Below are positions 1 to 8,130 of a stretch of 64,000 bases of DNA, piece after piece; position 1 is the first letter of the stretch; each line of letters opens with the position of its first letter. The notes beneath the pieces are model-generated. The model searched no databases. It was given only the letters and a program-made list of their open reading frames with translations, and was not told where the DNA came from. The stretch covers positions 2,382,150 to 2,446,149 of the forward strand of contig NZ_AP019783.1 of the NCBI RefSeq assembly GCF_019670005.1. The letters run 5' to 3'. Source of the stretch: Methylomagnum ishizawai (GTDB lineage: Bacteria > Pseudomonadota > Gammaproteobacteria > Methylococcales > Methylococcaceae). The translations under genes were made by a program, and so were the position numbers.

Positions 1-329
1 CGGTCGAGCGGGAAATGGTTGGGCAGGTGGCGGAGTTGGATGGAATCGTGCAGATAGATCGAGACTTCCCGCGAGGTGGGGCGCTCGACCCCGGTGCGGG
101 CGATGGCCTGCCCGGCCAGCCGGTTCAACAGGGTGCTTTTGCCGACGCCGGTGCCGCCGAAGAAGGCGGCGACCAGGGGCCGGTGGCTGTCGGCCTCGAA
201 CAGCGAGGCCGGGGTGTCCGGTTTCAATTCCGCGAGCGCCCGGATATCGCCGGGGTTCAGCCATGCCCCGGCCACGGCTTGTTCCGCCCAGGCTTGGGCG
301 GCGGCGAGTCCTTGATCGAAGCTGCTCAT
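1..329 (-). CDS. dynamin-like/YfjP-type GTPase (N-terminal part, cut by window edge)
   Basis: N-terminal 109 codons of a minus-strand gene that runs off the left edge. It starts at ATG 329-327, overlapping the stop of the upstream GTPase as ATGA, so the two are probably translationally coupled. About 55 residues in, the protein has a clear P-loop (GGTGVGKSTLLN), followed by a TGVERPTSREVSIYLH stretch that resembles the switch I region of large GTPases. The rest is outside the window, so G3/G4 motifs and any membrane-binding helices cannot be seen. The tandem with a second GTPase resembles bacterial dynamin-like pairs that act as hetero-oligomers on membranes. That role is inference. Confidence 0.75.
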   Translation of the reverse strand, partial: MSSFDQGLAAAQAWAEQAVAGAWLNPGDIRALAELKPDTPASLFEADSHRPLVAAFFGGTGVGKSTLLNRLAGQAIARTGVERPTSREVSIYLHDSIQLRHLPNHFPLD

Positions 330-2158
330 GGGCGGATATCCAATTGCGTGGCGGCTTGCAGCAGTTCGGGCGGGATGTCGAAGCGGTGGTTGCGGTCCAG
401 GCGGCCCGGCAGGCGGATCAAGCGGGCGTGCAGGCTGTCGCGGAACAGTTTTTCCACCGCCGCCCGTTGCTTGCGTTTGAGTTCGGCGGCGGCCTTGTCC
501 ATGTATTTGCCCAGGGCGCTTTCGGTCAGCAGCGAGGTCAGGGACAGCATGGCCGGGGCGATCACGAAATCCTGGACCCCGATGCCGCCGGTATGGAGCG
601 CGACGGCCAGGGCGGTGGCGTCGGTGGTGACGCGGGTGGCCCTGAGGCCGTTCAAGAGCGCGGGATGCTCGCGCAGATGGTCGTACAACCCGTGCGCGGT
701 GCGGTCGATTTCGGGCTGGAAGCCTTGGAGATAATGCGCGGTGGCCTTCTCGAAATGCTGGACCAGGATCGGCTTGTCGTCCCGGAACAAGCCGCCGATT
801 TCCCGCCACCAGGCTTGCTGGGTGGCGTCCTCGTCGCGGCGCAACAACAGGCTCTCGCCCAGCCGTATGAACAGGTGTTGCAGGGCGTGGTTGAGGGCCG
901 CGATTTCGGTGCCGTCCGGGGTGGCCGGGTGTTTGCGGCCCAGCTTGGCGAGCTGGCGCAAGGGCCAGGTCACGGCTTGGCGGGCGGCGACCAGGATACC
1001 GCCCAGCCCTGGGATTTCCAGCAAGGTCAAAAGCTCGGCCAGCGCCCGCTGGAAAGTGGCGTAATGGTGGGGATGATCGAGGTAGTCCTGTTGATAGCGC
1101 TTGAGGCTATCGGCCACGGCGTCCTCGACCATGCCGCGCCATTCGGCTTCCAGGGCGTGTTCGGCCTCGACCGGGGCGATCCACTCGCGCCAATGGGTGT
1201 CGATCAGCTTGCGGGCGCGGTCGGCGTGGTGCCCCAGGGTTTGGGCGTGGCGGGCTTGGTCCAGGTCGGCCAGGAATTCCGCGCGTTCTTTCCGCAAGCC
1301 GGCGAGGTCGTCGCTTGCTTCGAGATAGGGCAGGGGCAGGATGGGGGGCGGCGGGTCGCGCCGGGTGGCCCGCCATTTCCCGCGCAGGGATTCGGCCAGG
1401 GCGGGATAGGCGGCGGGTTCGATCTTGTTGAGGCAGATCAGGGTCGGCAGTCCCAAAGGCTCCAACAGGCCCATGAATTCCCAGACCGCGAGGTCGGCGT
1501 ATTTGTCCTTGCTCAGGACCAGGATCACCACATCGGCCAGGGCCGCGACCCGCAGCACCGCCTGCCGGTACTCGTCGGCGTCCACCGAATCGAAGTCGGG
1601 CGTGTCCCAGAAGATGGCTTGGCGCAAGGGGCCGGGCGGTTCGGCGATATCCGCGGCTTCCAGCGCATAGCAATCGTAGCGGCGGGCGTCGAGTCCGCCG
1701 CGGTCGCGGCGCTCGTAGTCCCGGAAATAGCCGTCCAGCCAGTCCAGCTTTGCCAGGTCCACACCCACCGCGAAGCCCTGCGGATGCACCGTGAACCCGG
1801 CCAGCGGGCTGACCCCGGCCAAGGGCCGGTCCAGCAGCCAATTCACCACCGAACTTTTGCCGGCCTGGGTCGGGCCGAGGATGGCGATTTGGAGGGGATG
1901 CCGGGGCTGGGTCGGATTCAGCCCGCCTTTTTCGAGGAAGGCTTCGGCGAACAGCAGGGATCGCAGGTTGTGGCGCAAGGTCCGCGCCCTGGGTTCGTCC
2001 GCCCCGCCCAGGGCGGCCAGGACGCTGGCATGGCGTTGTTTCAGCAGGCGGATGAAGGCAAGCATGGCCGGGGTGGTGGAATCGAACAGGCCCGGATTGT
2101 ACACGATGGCGTTGCGCCGACGCGGTGCGCCGGGCGGGGAAGAGGGTGTGCGTTGCAT
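326..2158 (-). CDS. large GTPase, dynamin-like / GTPase-domain protein
   Basis: 610-aa protein with a complete G domain near the N terminus: Walker A GPTQAGKS at residues 95-102, a G3 motif DTPD at 185-188 and a G4-like NKIE at 244-247 (NKxD variant). The remaining 350 residues are predicted mostly helical, with a hydrophobic stretch around LLEIPGLGGILVAARQAVTWPL that could touch membrane. It lies 16 nt after a small gene and overlaps the next GTPase by 4 nt, so the three look like one operon. Large two-GTPase modules are known for bacterial dynamin-like proteins in membrane remodelling or stress tolerance. I cannot assign a precise family; G-domain assignment is firm, function is not. Confidence 0.8.
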   Translation of the reverse strand: MQRTPSSPPGAPRRRNAIVYNPGLFDSTTPAMLAFIRLLKQRHASVLAALGGADEPRARTLRHNLRSLLFAEAFLEKGGLNPTQPRHPLQIAILGPTQAGKSSVVNWLLDRPLAGVSPLAGFTVHPQGFAVGVDLAKLDWLDGYFRDYERRDRGGLDARRYDCYALEAADIAEPPGPLRQAIFWDTPDFDSVDADEYRQAVLRVAALADVVILVLSKDKYADLAVWEFMGLLEPLGLPTLICLNKIEPAAYPALAESLRGKWRATRRDPPPPILPLPYLEASDDLAGLRKERAEFLADLDQARHAQTLGHHADRARKLIDTHWREWIAPVEAEHALEAEWRGMVEDAVADSLKRYQQDYLDHPHHYATFQRALAELLTLLEIPGLGGILVAARQAVTWPLRQLAKLGRKHPATPDGTEIAALNHALQHLFIRLGESLLLRRDEDATQQAWWREIGGLFRDDKPILVQHFEKATAHYLQGFQPEIDRTAHGLYDHLREHPALLNGLRATRVTTDATALAVALHTGGIGVQDFVIAPAMLSLTSLLTESALGKYMDKAAAELKRKQRAAVEKLFRDSLHARLIRLPGRLDRNHRFDIPPELLQAATQLDIRP

Positions 2159-2174
2159 CGGGTCCGGCGCGGGG

Positions 2175-2372
2175 TCATCGGTCCAACTGCGCCAGCGCCT
2201 TGGCCCGGATGGCTTCCCAGAGTTGCAGGTCTTCGGGGCTGGGTTCGGGCGCGGCGGCGGGGGCGGTATCGGCGTGGTGGGCGGCGAGATGGTCCAGGAT
2301 GGTCCGCGCCAGGGCGATTTGTTCGGCGAGGCTGAGGCGGTCGATGCCCAGGGCTTGGTAGTGTGGACTCAT
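2175..2372 (-). CDS. small conserved-looking hypothetical protein (65 aa)
   Basis: A 65-codon gene starting at ATG 2372-2370 with a purine-rich GGAGCC just upstream; longer in-frame versions would run into the neighbouring gene without a better start. The protein begins MSPHYQALGIDRLSLAEQI and looks helical, with an Ala/Pro linker in the middle and a charged amphipathic C terminus. It sits 16 nt before the two-GTPase pair and probably shares its transcript. The pattern LSLAEQIALARTILDHL faintly recalls short addiction-module component proteins, but I do not trust that similarity enough to name it. Confidence 0.55.
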   Translation of the reverse strand: MSPHYQALGIDRLSLAEQIALARTILDHLAAHHADTAPAAAPEPSPEDLQLWEAIRAKALAQLDR

Positions 2373-2404
2373 GGGGGAGGCTCCGTGGGGTTGGAAGAGG
2401 GCCG

Positions 2405-3088
2405 TCAAGGGGCCGTGGTGAAATCGATCAATTGCACGGTTTCGTGGCTGCCGGTGCCATCGGCCTGGACCCGGACGCCCAACCCGATCCGGTAGCTTTG
2501 GCCGGAGGCCAGGAGTCCGGTGGGTATCTTGAAACGGGTGGCGGTCGGCGGCAGGGTGGCGGTGTAATCGACGTCCGGCCCGGTGATTTCGACGAAGATG
2601 TTGTTGACGGCGTTGCCCAGCGGATACCACTCGGCGGTGAAATCCGTGGGCAGGCCCGTCGCGCCCGGCGTCGGCGTGACCAGGGCCAGGCCCGCCGGGA
2701 AATCATGGGTCAGGAACAACCTGCTGGGGTTGCCGCCTTGCAGGGCTTTCGGCGCGACCCGCAGGCCGTAGTAGCCTTCCGGGAAGGTCTTGATGATGTA
2801 GGCGTAGTCCGATTCGGCCACTTCCAGGTGGGCGATATTCAGGTGCAGCGGGTTCTGCATGTCCATCCGCTTGCGGCTGGGGGCGACGATGCTGATTTTG
2901 CGGGCTTTCTTCAGGGGATCGCCGTCCAGGTCGAAGCGCAGGCGGTAGAGGGCGCTGTTGTCGCTCAACTGGATTTCCTTGCGCAGCGTCATGGAGATGC
3001 GCAGGTCGGTGGACGCGGCGACCACCGCGTCGCCGGTCATCAGCAAGCCGGCGGTCAGGCCGAAGCAAGCCAGGAGGTGTTTGTTCAT
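2405..3088 (-). CDS. secreted protein of unknown function
   Basis: 227 aa with an N-terminal signal peptide (MNKHLLACFGLTAGLLMTGDAVVAA, cleavage likely after AVVAA at about residue 25). The mature part is rich in beta-strand-like segments; residues about 135-227 (LVTPTPGATGLPTDFTAEWYP and onward) read like a fibronectin/Ig-type domain describing a quantity with context. It lies 32 nt ahead of the small GTPase-operon gene and follows the permease gene on the same strand, so it may be cotranscribed with either. No catalytic motif is visible. Probably periplasmic or cell-surface. Confidence 0.6.
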   Translation of the reverse strand: MNKHLLACFGLTAGLLMTGDAVVAASTDLRISMTLRKEIQLSDNSALYRLRFDLDGDPLKKARKISIVAPSRKRMDMQNPLHLNIAHLEVAESDYAYIIKTFPEGYYGLRVAPKALQGGNPSRLFLTHDFPAGLALVTPTPGATGLPTDFTAEWYPLGNAVNNIFVEITGPDVDYTATLPPTATRFKIPTGLLASGQSYRIGLGVRVQADGTGSHETVQLIDFTTAP

Positions 3089-3133
3089 GGGGATGTTCTC
3101 GGTCTGGGTGGAAATACGGGCGAGAGGCCGGCT

Positions 3134-4792
3134 TCACACCGTCCGCCAGCGCAAGGCCCGCACCAGGAGGATCGAGGCCAGGGGCAACGCCAGTCCCAGC
3201 ACCGTGACCACGATCAGCAAGCGCCCCAATTGGCTGTAGTCGGCGGGCACGTTGATGATGCCGCTGACCGGATCTTTCACCTCGCGGGTGATGGTATAGA
3301 GCTGGTTCAGGTATTTGGTGCCGAGCTGGGCCAGGGCCAGCGACAGGTTGGTGAACGAAGCCAGCACCGCGAAGAAGGTCGCCTTCAGATGCGCGGGCGC
3401 GGAATGGGCGATCCAGGCCAGCATGGGCACCATGGCGACTTGGCCCAGCGGCGATTCCAGGGCGGTATCGACCAGGGCGATGAAACGGGCGTCCACCACG
3501 CCGCCGGTGAGGGCGGCGGTCCATTCGTGCAGCCCGTAATACATGCCGATGGTGGGCAGGGAGAGGACGGTGCCGGCCAGGGTCAGCACCAGGATGATGT
3601 AGGGCATGGATCGCTCCGCCATGAAGCGGCGGAAGATGAACAGGCCGAACAGGCTCAGGGCGCTGCCGATCAAGGACAGCTTGGCCATGAACGATTGGTC
3701 GAAACCCAGCACGTCGATCATCCACCAACTGGAACCGGGGCCGGGCGAGGGCATGGCCCGGAACACGAAGATCAAGACCGCCGTGCCCAGCAGCGCCGTC
3801 CGCGCGTCCGCCCGCATTTCGCGCATGAGTTGGCCCATCAGGGCCAGCACGATGGCCAGCGACAGCAGGAAGATGATTTCCTGCCCCAGCACCACATCGC
3901 TCAAGCCCACCGACAGCGACATCAAGCCGAACAACAAGCCGCCGCCCAGGATCCACCAATTGGCCTGGGGCGGTTTGGGCTGGGTGGAGGTCAGGGTTTC
4001 GATTTCGTGGCGGGTATAGCCGAGTTCCGACAGGGATAGCACGGTGCGCCGCTTGAGATAGGCCGCCAGCAACACGCCGCCCACCGACACCGCCGGAATC
4101 ACCAAAGCCATGGCGTAAATCCGCTGGTAGATGGCGAGCTTCTCGGCTTGGGGCAGGTGTTCCGCGCCCTGGAACATCGCCACGTTCACCAGCGCCACCA
4201 GCAAGGTGCCGCCGATGATTGCCACCCGCCCCAGGGTCTGCATGGTGGAATGCATCAGGCGTTGTTCCTCCTCCGGCAAGAGCCGCCCGTCCGGTCCCAC
4301 GCGGGGCACGGCCTCCACCGTCATGGCGTCGGCCACCACGTCCTGCACCACATAGCCGATGGGGGCGAGCAAGGTGCTGGCGACATACCAAGTCCCCGCC
4401 GGGGCGATGGCCTCCAGCGCCGCCCGGTCGGCAAGCAAGCCGATCATGATCAATAGGCTCGCCGCCACCAGCCCCGCGCCCAGGAATACCAGGCCGGCTT
4501 TATAGCGCCAGATCAAGTCCACCAGATGGCCCAAAGGCAGTTTCAAGGACCAGGGCAACATGGTCCAGAAGCCCAGCCCGGCCAGGAATTCCGCCGAAAG
4601 GCCCAGGTATTCCTTGACGAAGAAGGTGCCGACGATGCCGGTCAGGCCGGAAATCCCGGCGGCGAGGTAGATCATCAGGGGCGGGAGGTAGGCGAGGCGC
4701 AGTTCCCGGCCCAGGGCCAGGAAATTGCGGTCGATCCAGGCCAGGAGGGGGGCGAAGGGATTGGCGTCGTCATAGGGCGTCGTGGGCTTCAT
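3134..4792 (-). CDS. MFS/BT1 (folate-biopterin transporter)-like permease
   Basis: 552-aa polytopic membrane protein with roughly 12 hydrophobic segments. The start of the core, with an LTGIVGTFFVKEYLGLSAEF segment followed by PWSLKLPLGHLVDL, matches the loop 2-3 arrangement of the BT1/folate-biopterin branch of the major facilitator superfamily. A charged cytoplasmic loop with DGRLLPEEEQRLM lies near residues 170-185. The substrate cannot be read from sequence, so a folate or pterin role should not be assumed. It ends 45 nt before the secreted-protein gene on the same strand. Confidence 0.65.
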   Translation of the reverse strand: MKPTTPYDDANPFAPLLAWIDRNFLALGRELRLAYLPPLMIYLAAGISGLTGIVGTFFVKEYLGLSAEFLAGLGFWTMLPWSLKLPLGHLVDLIWRYKAGLVFLGAGLVAASLLIMIGLLADRAALEAIAPAGTWYVASTLLAPIGYVVQDVVADAMTVEAVPRVGPDGRLLPEEEQRLMHSTMQTLGRVAIIGGTLLVALVNVAMFQGAEHLPQAEKLAIYQRIYAMALVIPAVSVGGVLLAAYLKRRTVLSLSELGYTRHEIETLTSTQPKPPQANWWILGGGLLFGLMSLSVGLSDVVLGQEIIFLLSLAIVLALMGQLMREMRADARTALLGTAVLIFVFRAMPSPGPGSSWWMIDVLGFDQSFMAKLSLIGSALSLFGLFIFRRFMAERSMPYIILVLTLAGTVLSLPTIGMYYGLHEWTAALTGGVVDARFIALVDTALESPLGQVAMVPMLAWIAHSAPAHLKATFFAVLASFTNLSLALAQLGTKYLNQLYTITREVKDPVSGIINVPADYSQLGRLLIVVTVLGLALPLASILLVRALRWRTV

Positions 4793-4861
4793 ACCGATGG
4801 CTTTCCTAGGGGATGAGAGGCGGGAGTTTACCCAAATCCGGGCCGGTGCGGGCAGGGGGAC

Positions 4862-5419
4862 TCAAGGGTGGGCCTGGATTCCGCCCAAAGGCCGGATCGT
4901 CGCGCCGAGCAGTCGCCGGATGACGTGGGCGTCGTGCCTTGCCTGCCGCAATTGCCGGGCCTGGGCATCGAGGGCGGCGTCGCGGGCCGCGATTTCGCCG
5001 CGCATCTTGAGGTTTTCGCTATATAGGCGGTTTTGGGCGCGGGCGCTCTCGTCGAAGGTCGGGGCGCGGAATTCGGCGGCGCTGCGGCCCGTGAGCAGGG
5101 CGGCGCGGTGGGCCAGGAGGTCTAGGATCAGCGCTTGGCCGGCGGCGGGGCTGATATCGTACTCCGGACCGAGTCCGGTCTTGAGCGCCTTGACCCGCTC
5201 GATTTCGCGGTCGATCAGGGCCAGGTGTTGCCGGGCCAGATCGGGGCAGGCGGGCGGGGCGGGTTCGTAGAGCGCGTGGCGTTCCGCATCGGCGGGCAGG
5301 GCTTCGACCCCGGAGGGCGGTTGATAGCCATAGCGGACGGTGCCGGAGGCGTCGGTCCAGCGGTAGAGGGTGGCGGCCGGCATCGCCAAGTACGACGGGG
5401 AACGGGAGGAGGTTTCCAT
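4862..5419 (-). CDS. DUF4124-type protein, 5'-truncated (signal peptide lost)
   Basis: The segment AATLYRWTDASGTVRYGYQPP is the typical opening of the DUF4124 domain, found right after the signal peptide in exported proteobacterial proteins. Here, what precedes it (METSSRSPSYLAMP) is not a signal peptide, and the same DNA reads on the other strand as a primase-like fragment. I infer that the true 5' end was replaced at about 5384 when mobile DNA was joined here. The downstream part is helical and probably coiled (residues about 110-170, ENLKMRGEIAARDAALDAQARQ). If still translated, from ATG 5419 or ATG 5383, the product would stay in the cytoplasm. Confidence 0.6.
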   Translation of the reverse strand: METSSRSPSYLAMPAATLYRWTDASGTVRYGYQPPSGVEALPADAERHALYEPAPPACPDLARQHLALIDREIERVKALKTGLGPEYDISPAAGQALILDLLAHRAALLTGRSAAEFRAPTFDESARAQNRLYSENLKMRGEIAARDAALDAQARQLRQARHDAHVIRRLLGATIRPLGGIQAHP

Positions 5420-5527
5420 CCGCGTGGCGAAGGCCGGGAACGGCTACGCCATCGACCTGTGCGACGCGGAATGGCGTTGCGCCATCGTGGAACCGGGCGC
5501 GTGGCGCATCGCCTCCCCGCCCTCGCC
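5385..5527 (+). pseudogene. remnant of a phage/plasmid primase-like gene
   Basis: Plus-strand frame reading AKYDGEREEVSIRVAK, then AIDLCDAEWRCAIVEPGAWRI. The pattern of a short beta segment, then xxxDLxDxEWRxxxxxxxGWRI, is what I remember from the C-terminal part of primase/helicase proteins of satellites and plasmids. It is cut on the right by the insertion sequence and on the left runs into the DUF4124 gene. Its orientation is opposite to the other element genes, which points to rearrangement. The family call rests on motif memory only. Confidence 0.4.
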
Positions 5528-6843
5528 CCCTTACAAGTGTAGGTTTTTGAAAAAACCGGAGGCGAGACAAAGGGTTAAGGTACATTGGTGAGTAACGACA
5601 AACACCCTGTACCGGAGGAACCGCCATGCCTCGCCCTCCAGAACTGTACCAATGGAACCGGGAGATCGCCATCCACTTTCCCGGCCTTTCGAAGCCGATG
5701 GCGATGGGCTTGGCCCTGTGGAGCCTGGGCATGGTCGTGGTCGGCGCTTGCAGCCTTTCGGCGCTGACCGACTGGTGGTCGTGTCGGCTGGGGCAGAAGG
5801 GCGACGCGGTGCGGGAGCGCCTGCGCGACGTCTACCGTGGGAAGGAGGCCAAGGCCGGGAAGGAGCGCCGCGAACTCGACGTGGAGGCGTGCCGGGCCCC
5901 CTGGCTGGGCTGGGTTTTGGAGGGCTGGGATGGAAACCAGTTGGCGGTCGCCTTGGACGCGACGAGCCTGGGGCAGCGGTTCGTGGTCCTGGCGGTCAGC
6001 GTACTTTACCGGGGCTGCGCGGTGCCGGTGGCCTGGAAGGTGCTGAGGGCGGAACGGAAGCATCCGTGGAAGCCCGAATGGCTGGCCTTGCTGAGGCATT
6101 TTAAGGACGTCGCGCCCGCGTCGTGGACCGTCCTGGTGCTGGCGGACCGGGGGCTGTACGCCAAGTGGCTGTTCGAGGGGATCCAAGCGCTGGGCTGGCA
6201 CCCGATGCTGCGGGTGAACTCGGGCGGCACCTTCCGCCCCCGGGGATGGCGGCACTGGCGGCCGTTCACCCGCCTGGTGCCGAAGGTGGGCGACCGCTGG
6301 CAAGGCCGGGGGACGGCGTTCGGCGGCAAGCGGACCCGCCTGGACTGCACCCTGTTGGCCTATTGGGGGGAAGGCCACAAGGACCCCTGGCTCGTCCTGA
6401 CGGACCTGCCGCCGGAAGCCGCCAACGCCTGCTGGTACGGATTGCGCGGTTGGATCGAGCAAAGCTTCAAGAAAATCAAGGGCGGCGGCTGGCAATGGCA
6501 GAACACCCGCATGGACGATCCCGAGCGGGCGGAGCGCCTCTGGTTGGCGATCGCCATCGCCACCTGGTGGCTGCTCTCGGTGGGCGGGGAGGCCGAGGCC
6601 GGAATGGCCGCCGCCACCTTCCCGGCCATTCCGGGCTCTCCCCGCCAACAGGCCCACCGCTGGCGGCTGGTGGGGATTTTCCGCCATGGCCGTTCCCTGA
6701 TCCTGGCCGCCCTCTTCGAGCGCCGCGCCTTGCCGGTGGGGAAGGCCCGCCCAGAACCCTGGCCATCGGTGCCAATCCCAACCCCAGGGGCAACCGTGGC
6801 GATCCTCACGGGGGCGGTATGAATAAACCTACACCTGTAAGGG
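5528..6843 (+). mobile_element. IS4-family insertion sequence, about 1.3 kb
   Basis: Single transposase gene bounded by imperfect terminal inverted repeats: left CCCTTACAAGTGTAGGTTT at 5528-5546 and, read inward from the right end, CCCTTACAGGTGTAGGTTT at 6843-6825, with one mismatch in 19. I found no matching 9-12 bp target duplication in the flanks (CCCTCGCC left, CCGAAGAAT right). This suggests the flanks were rearranged after insertion, for example by an adjacent deletion. The right end abuts exactly the first copy of a 14-bp repeat array. The transposase frame is intact, so the copy may be active. Confidence 0.8.
5626..6822 (+). CDS. IS4-family DDE transposase
   Basis: 398 aa, start ATG 5626 preceded by a strong GGAGGA. 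Predicted catalytic triad D111 (ALDATSL), D174 (VLADRGLY) and E278. The last lies in a perfect IS4 signature, Y-(2)-R-(3)-E-(6)-K at Y271, R274, E278 and K285. The N-terminal 90 residues should be the DNA-binding part that recognises the terminal repeats. The product would cut and paste the element in which it lies. Frame is uninterrupted from start to stop, 21 nt before the right end. Confidence 0.88.
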   Translation: MPRPPELYQWNREIAIHFPGLSKPMAMGLALWSLGMVVVGACSLSALTDWWSCRLGQKGDAVRERLRDVYRGKEAKAGKERRELDVEACRAPWLGWVLEGWDGNQLAVALDATSLGQRFVVLAVSVLYRGCAVPVAWKVLRAERKHPWKPEWLALLRHFKDVAPASWTVLVLADRGLYAKWLFEGIQALGWHPMLRVNSGGTFRPRGWRHWRPFTRLVPKVGDRWQGRGTAFGGKRTRLDCTLLAYWGEGHKDPWLVLTDLPPEAANACWYGLRGWIEQSFKKIKGGGWQWQNTRMDDPERAERLWLAIAIATWWLLSVGGEAEAGMAAATFPAIPGSPRQQAHRWRLVGIFRHGRSLILAALFERRALPVGKARPEPWPSVPIPTPGATVAILTGAV

Positions 6844-6993
6844 CCGAAGAATGCCAAGCTTCCTTGTGCCATGGAAAGCTTTGGCATTCTTCGGGAGGCT
6901 AAATGCCCTGGAAGCCGCGCCAGCCGTGGCTTCCGCCGAAGAATGCCAAGCTCATTTTTTTTGGCATTCTTCGGAGGGGTTGGCATTCTTCGG
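6844..6993. repeat. array of five 14-bp repeats in alternating orientation
   Basis: The 14-mer CCGAAGAATGCCAA occurs at 6844-6857 (+), 6881-6894 (-), 6936-6949 (+), 6961-6974 (-) and 6980-6993 (-), all exact. Copies 1/2 and 3/4 form hairpins with stems of at least 14 bp; the second has an AT-rich loop. The array starts at the first base after the insertion sequence, and its last two copies lie in the 3' end of the ATPase gene, encoding its C terminus. Neither strand has a T-tract after a stem as in a normal terminator. It could be protein-binding iterons, an origin/nick region, or a small mobile palindromic repeat. Confidence 0.75.
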
Positions 6994-8130
6994 GAGCGAC
7001 CAATTCCACCCGCCTTTTGTCCCATTTTTGGATGCTTCGATGTTGAGGGCTTCCTTCGCCCGCACAACGGTTCGCCAGGAATGCCCGTTGCCCTCCGCGT
7101 CCGCTTGCAATCCTTTCACGGGCTTCGGGCCATCCGCCAATAGCTCGGCCAAAAACCGCTTGGCGCTTTCCAGGGCTGCCCGGTCGCCATAGTCCGCTTG
7201 GGCGCTGAGGATTTCGTCCGCCGTGACGCTCACGGGCCAGCCTTCCCATTCCACCCGCGAGGTTTCGATACCGCTCGGCAATACCACGGGCTGGATGGTG
7301 AAGGCGTAGCCGGTTTGGTCCGCGCCCACGTTGTTCTTGATCGGCAGGAAGTAGCGCCGGGCCGGGTCGGCGGGGTCGCGGGCCACCATGTACCCGGCCC
7401 GCGCCGCCGCGACGAAAGCCAAGCTCCCCGAAATGCGGTTCATGGCCGTCTGCCCTTGCCCCTTGTTGGGGTGCATGATGCCGATGATGGCGACATTCGC
7501 ACGGGCGGCGAAGTCGGCCAGCGCCAGCATGAGCGCCCGCACATCGGACGATTTGTGGGTGTCCACCTTGCCGGTGTAAGAATCGAGCGTGTCCATGAAG
7601 ATGGCGTCCAGACGGCCATGCCGCTGTATGTCCTTGCGCAGCATTTCCAGGTCGGTGCCCAGGTCGAACGCCCGCCGCTGGAGGTCGCCCTTATCGTCGC
7701 GGGGCTGGACGTGCCGGATGAACAGGCACTTCGTGATGTCGGCCCCGACCGCTTCGAGGCGCGGCTTGATGGTGTCGGCGTGGTCGTCCTCCGCCGACAG
7801 GAACAACACCCGGCCCGGATCGCAGCGCCCGCCGTCCGCTGGCCAGGAACCGCCCCGCGTGATGATGCCCGCGAGGCTCACGGTGATTTGCGACTTGCCC
7901 AGGCCTGGATCGCCCGCGATGAGTGTCACCTTGCCGCGTGCGATGCGGCCCGGCCATAGCCAGTCCACCGGCTCGCTCTCCACTTCGCCGAAATCGCCGT
8001 AGATGATGCCCGGCTTGTCCAGGTCGTTTTTCCAGGCCAGCGCCGCGGCTTTTTTCCGCGCTTCCGCCTGTTCCTTCCGCCTGGCTTCTTCGATCAGCTT
8101 CAGGTGGTTTTCATACACCAAGTTCGTCAT
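6952..8130 (-). CDS. RepA-like AAA ATPase / hexameric helicase
   Basis: About 392 aa from ATG 8130-8128 (a GTG three bases upstream is an alternative). Walker A GDPGLGKS at residues 73-80, Walker B-like AIFMDTLDS near residue 168, and an NKGQGQTAMNRISGS stretch as in RecA-fold replicative helicases encoded by plasmids and satellite phages (AAA_25/RepA type). In such elements the protein loads at an origin and unwinds DNA. The start overlaps the stop of the previous gene as TGATG. The last residues (NANPSEECQKK) are encoded by the 14-bp repeat array, so the original C terminus may have been replaced. Confidence 0.75.
   Translation of the reverse strand: MTNLVYENHLKLIEEARRKEQAEARKKAAALAWKNDLDKPGIIYGDFGEVESEPVDWLWPGRIARGKVTLIAGDPGLGKSQITVSLAGIITRGGSWPADGGRCDPGRVLFLSAEDDHADTIKPRLEAVGADITKCLFIRHVQPRDDKGDLQRRAFDLGTDLEMLRKDIQRHGRLDAIFMDTLDSYTGKVDTHKSSDVRALMLALADFAARANVAIIGIMHPNKGQGQTAMNRISGSLAFVAAARAGYMVARDPADPARRYFLPIKNNVGADQTGYAFTIQPVVLPSGIETSRVEWEGWPVSVTADEILSAQADYGDRAALESAKRFLAELLADGPKPVKGLQADAEGNGHSWRTVVRAKEALNIEASKNGTKGGWNWSLPKNANPSEECQKK

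Noticed and set aside
263-2335. Long plus-strand frame opposite the GTPase gene (690 codons)
   Set aside because: Gly/Gln-rich translation with no domain; it mirrors the real minus-strand GTPase, whose motifs are clear.
2363-4039. Plus-strand frame of 558 codons across the permease and secreted-protein genes
   Set aside because: Its composition (His, Gln, Gly) is that of antisense of a GC-rich gene, and it crosses two real minus-strand genes.
4862-5419. Treating the DUF4124 gene as intact
   Set aside because: The expected signal peptide is absent and the upstream DNA matches a different kind of gene.
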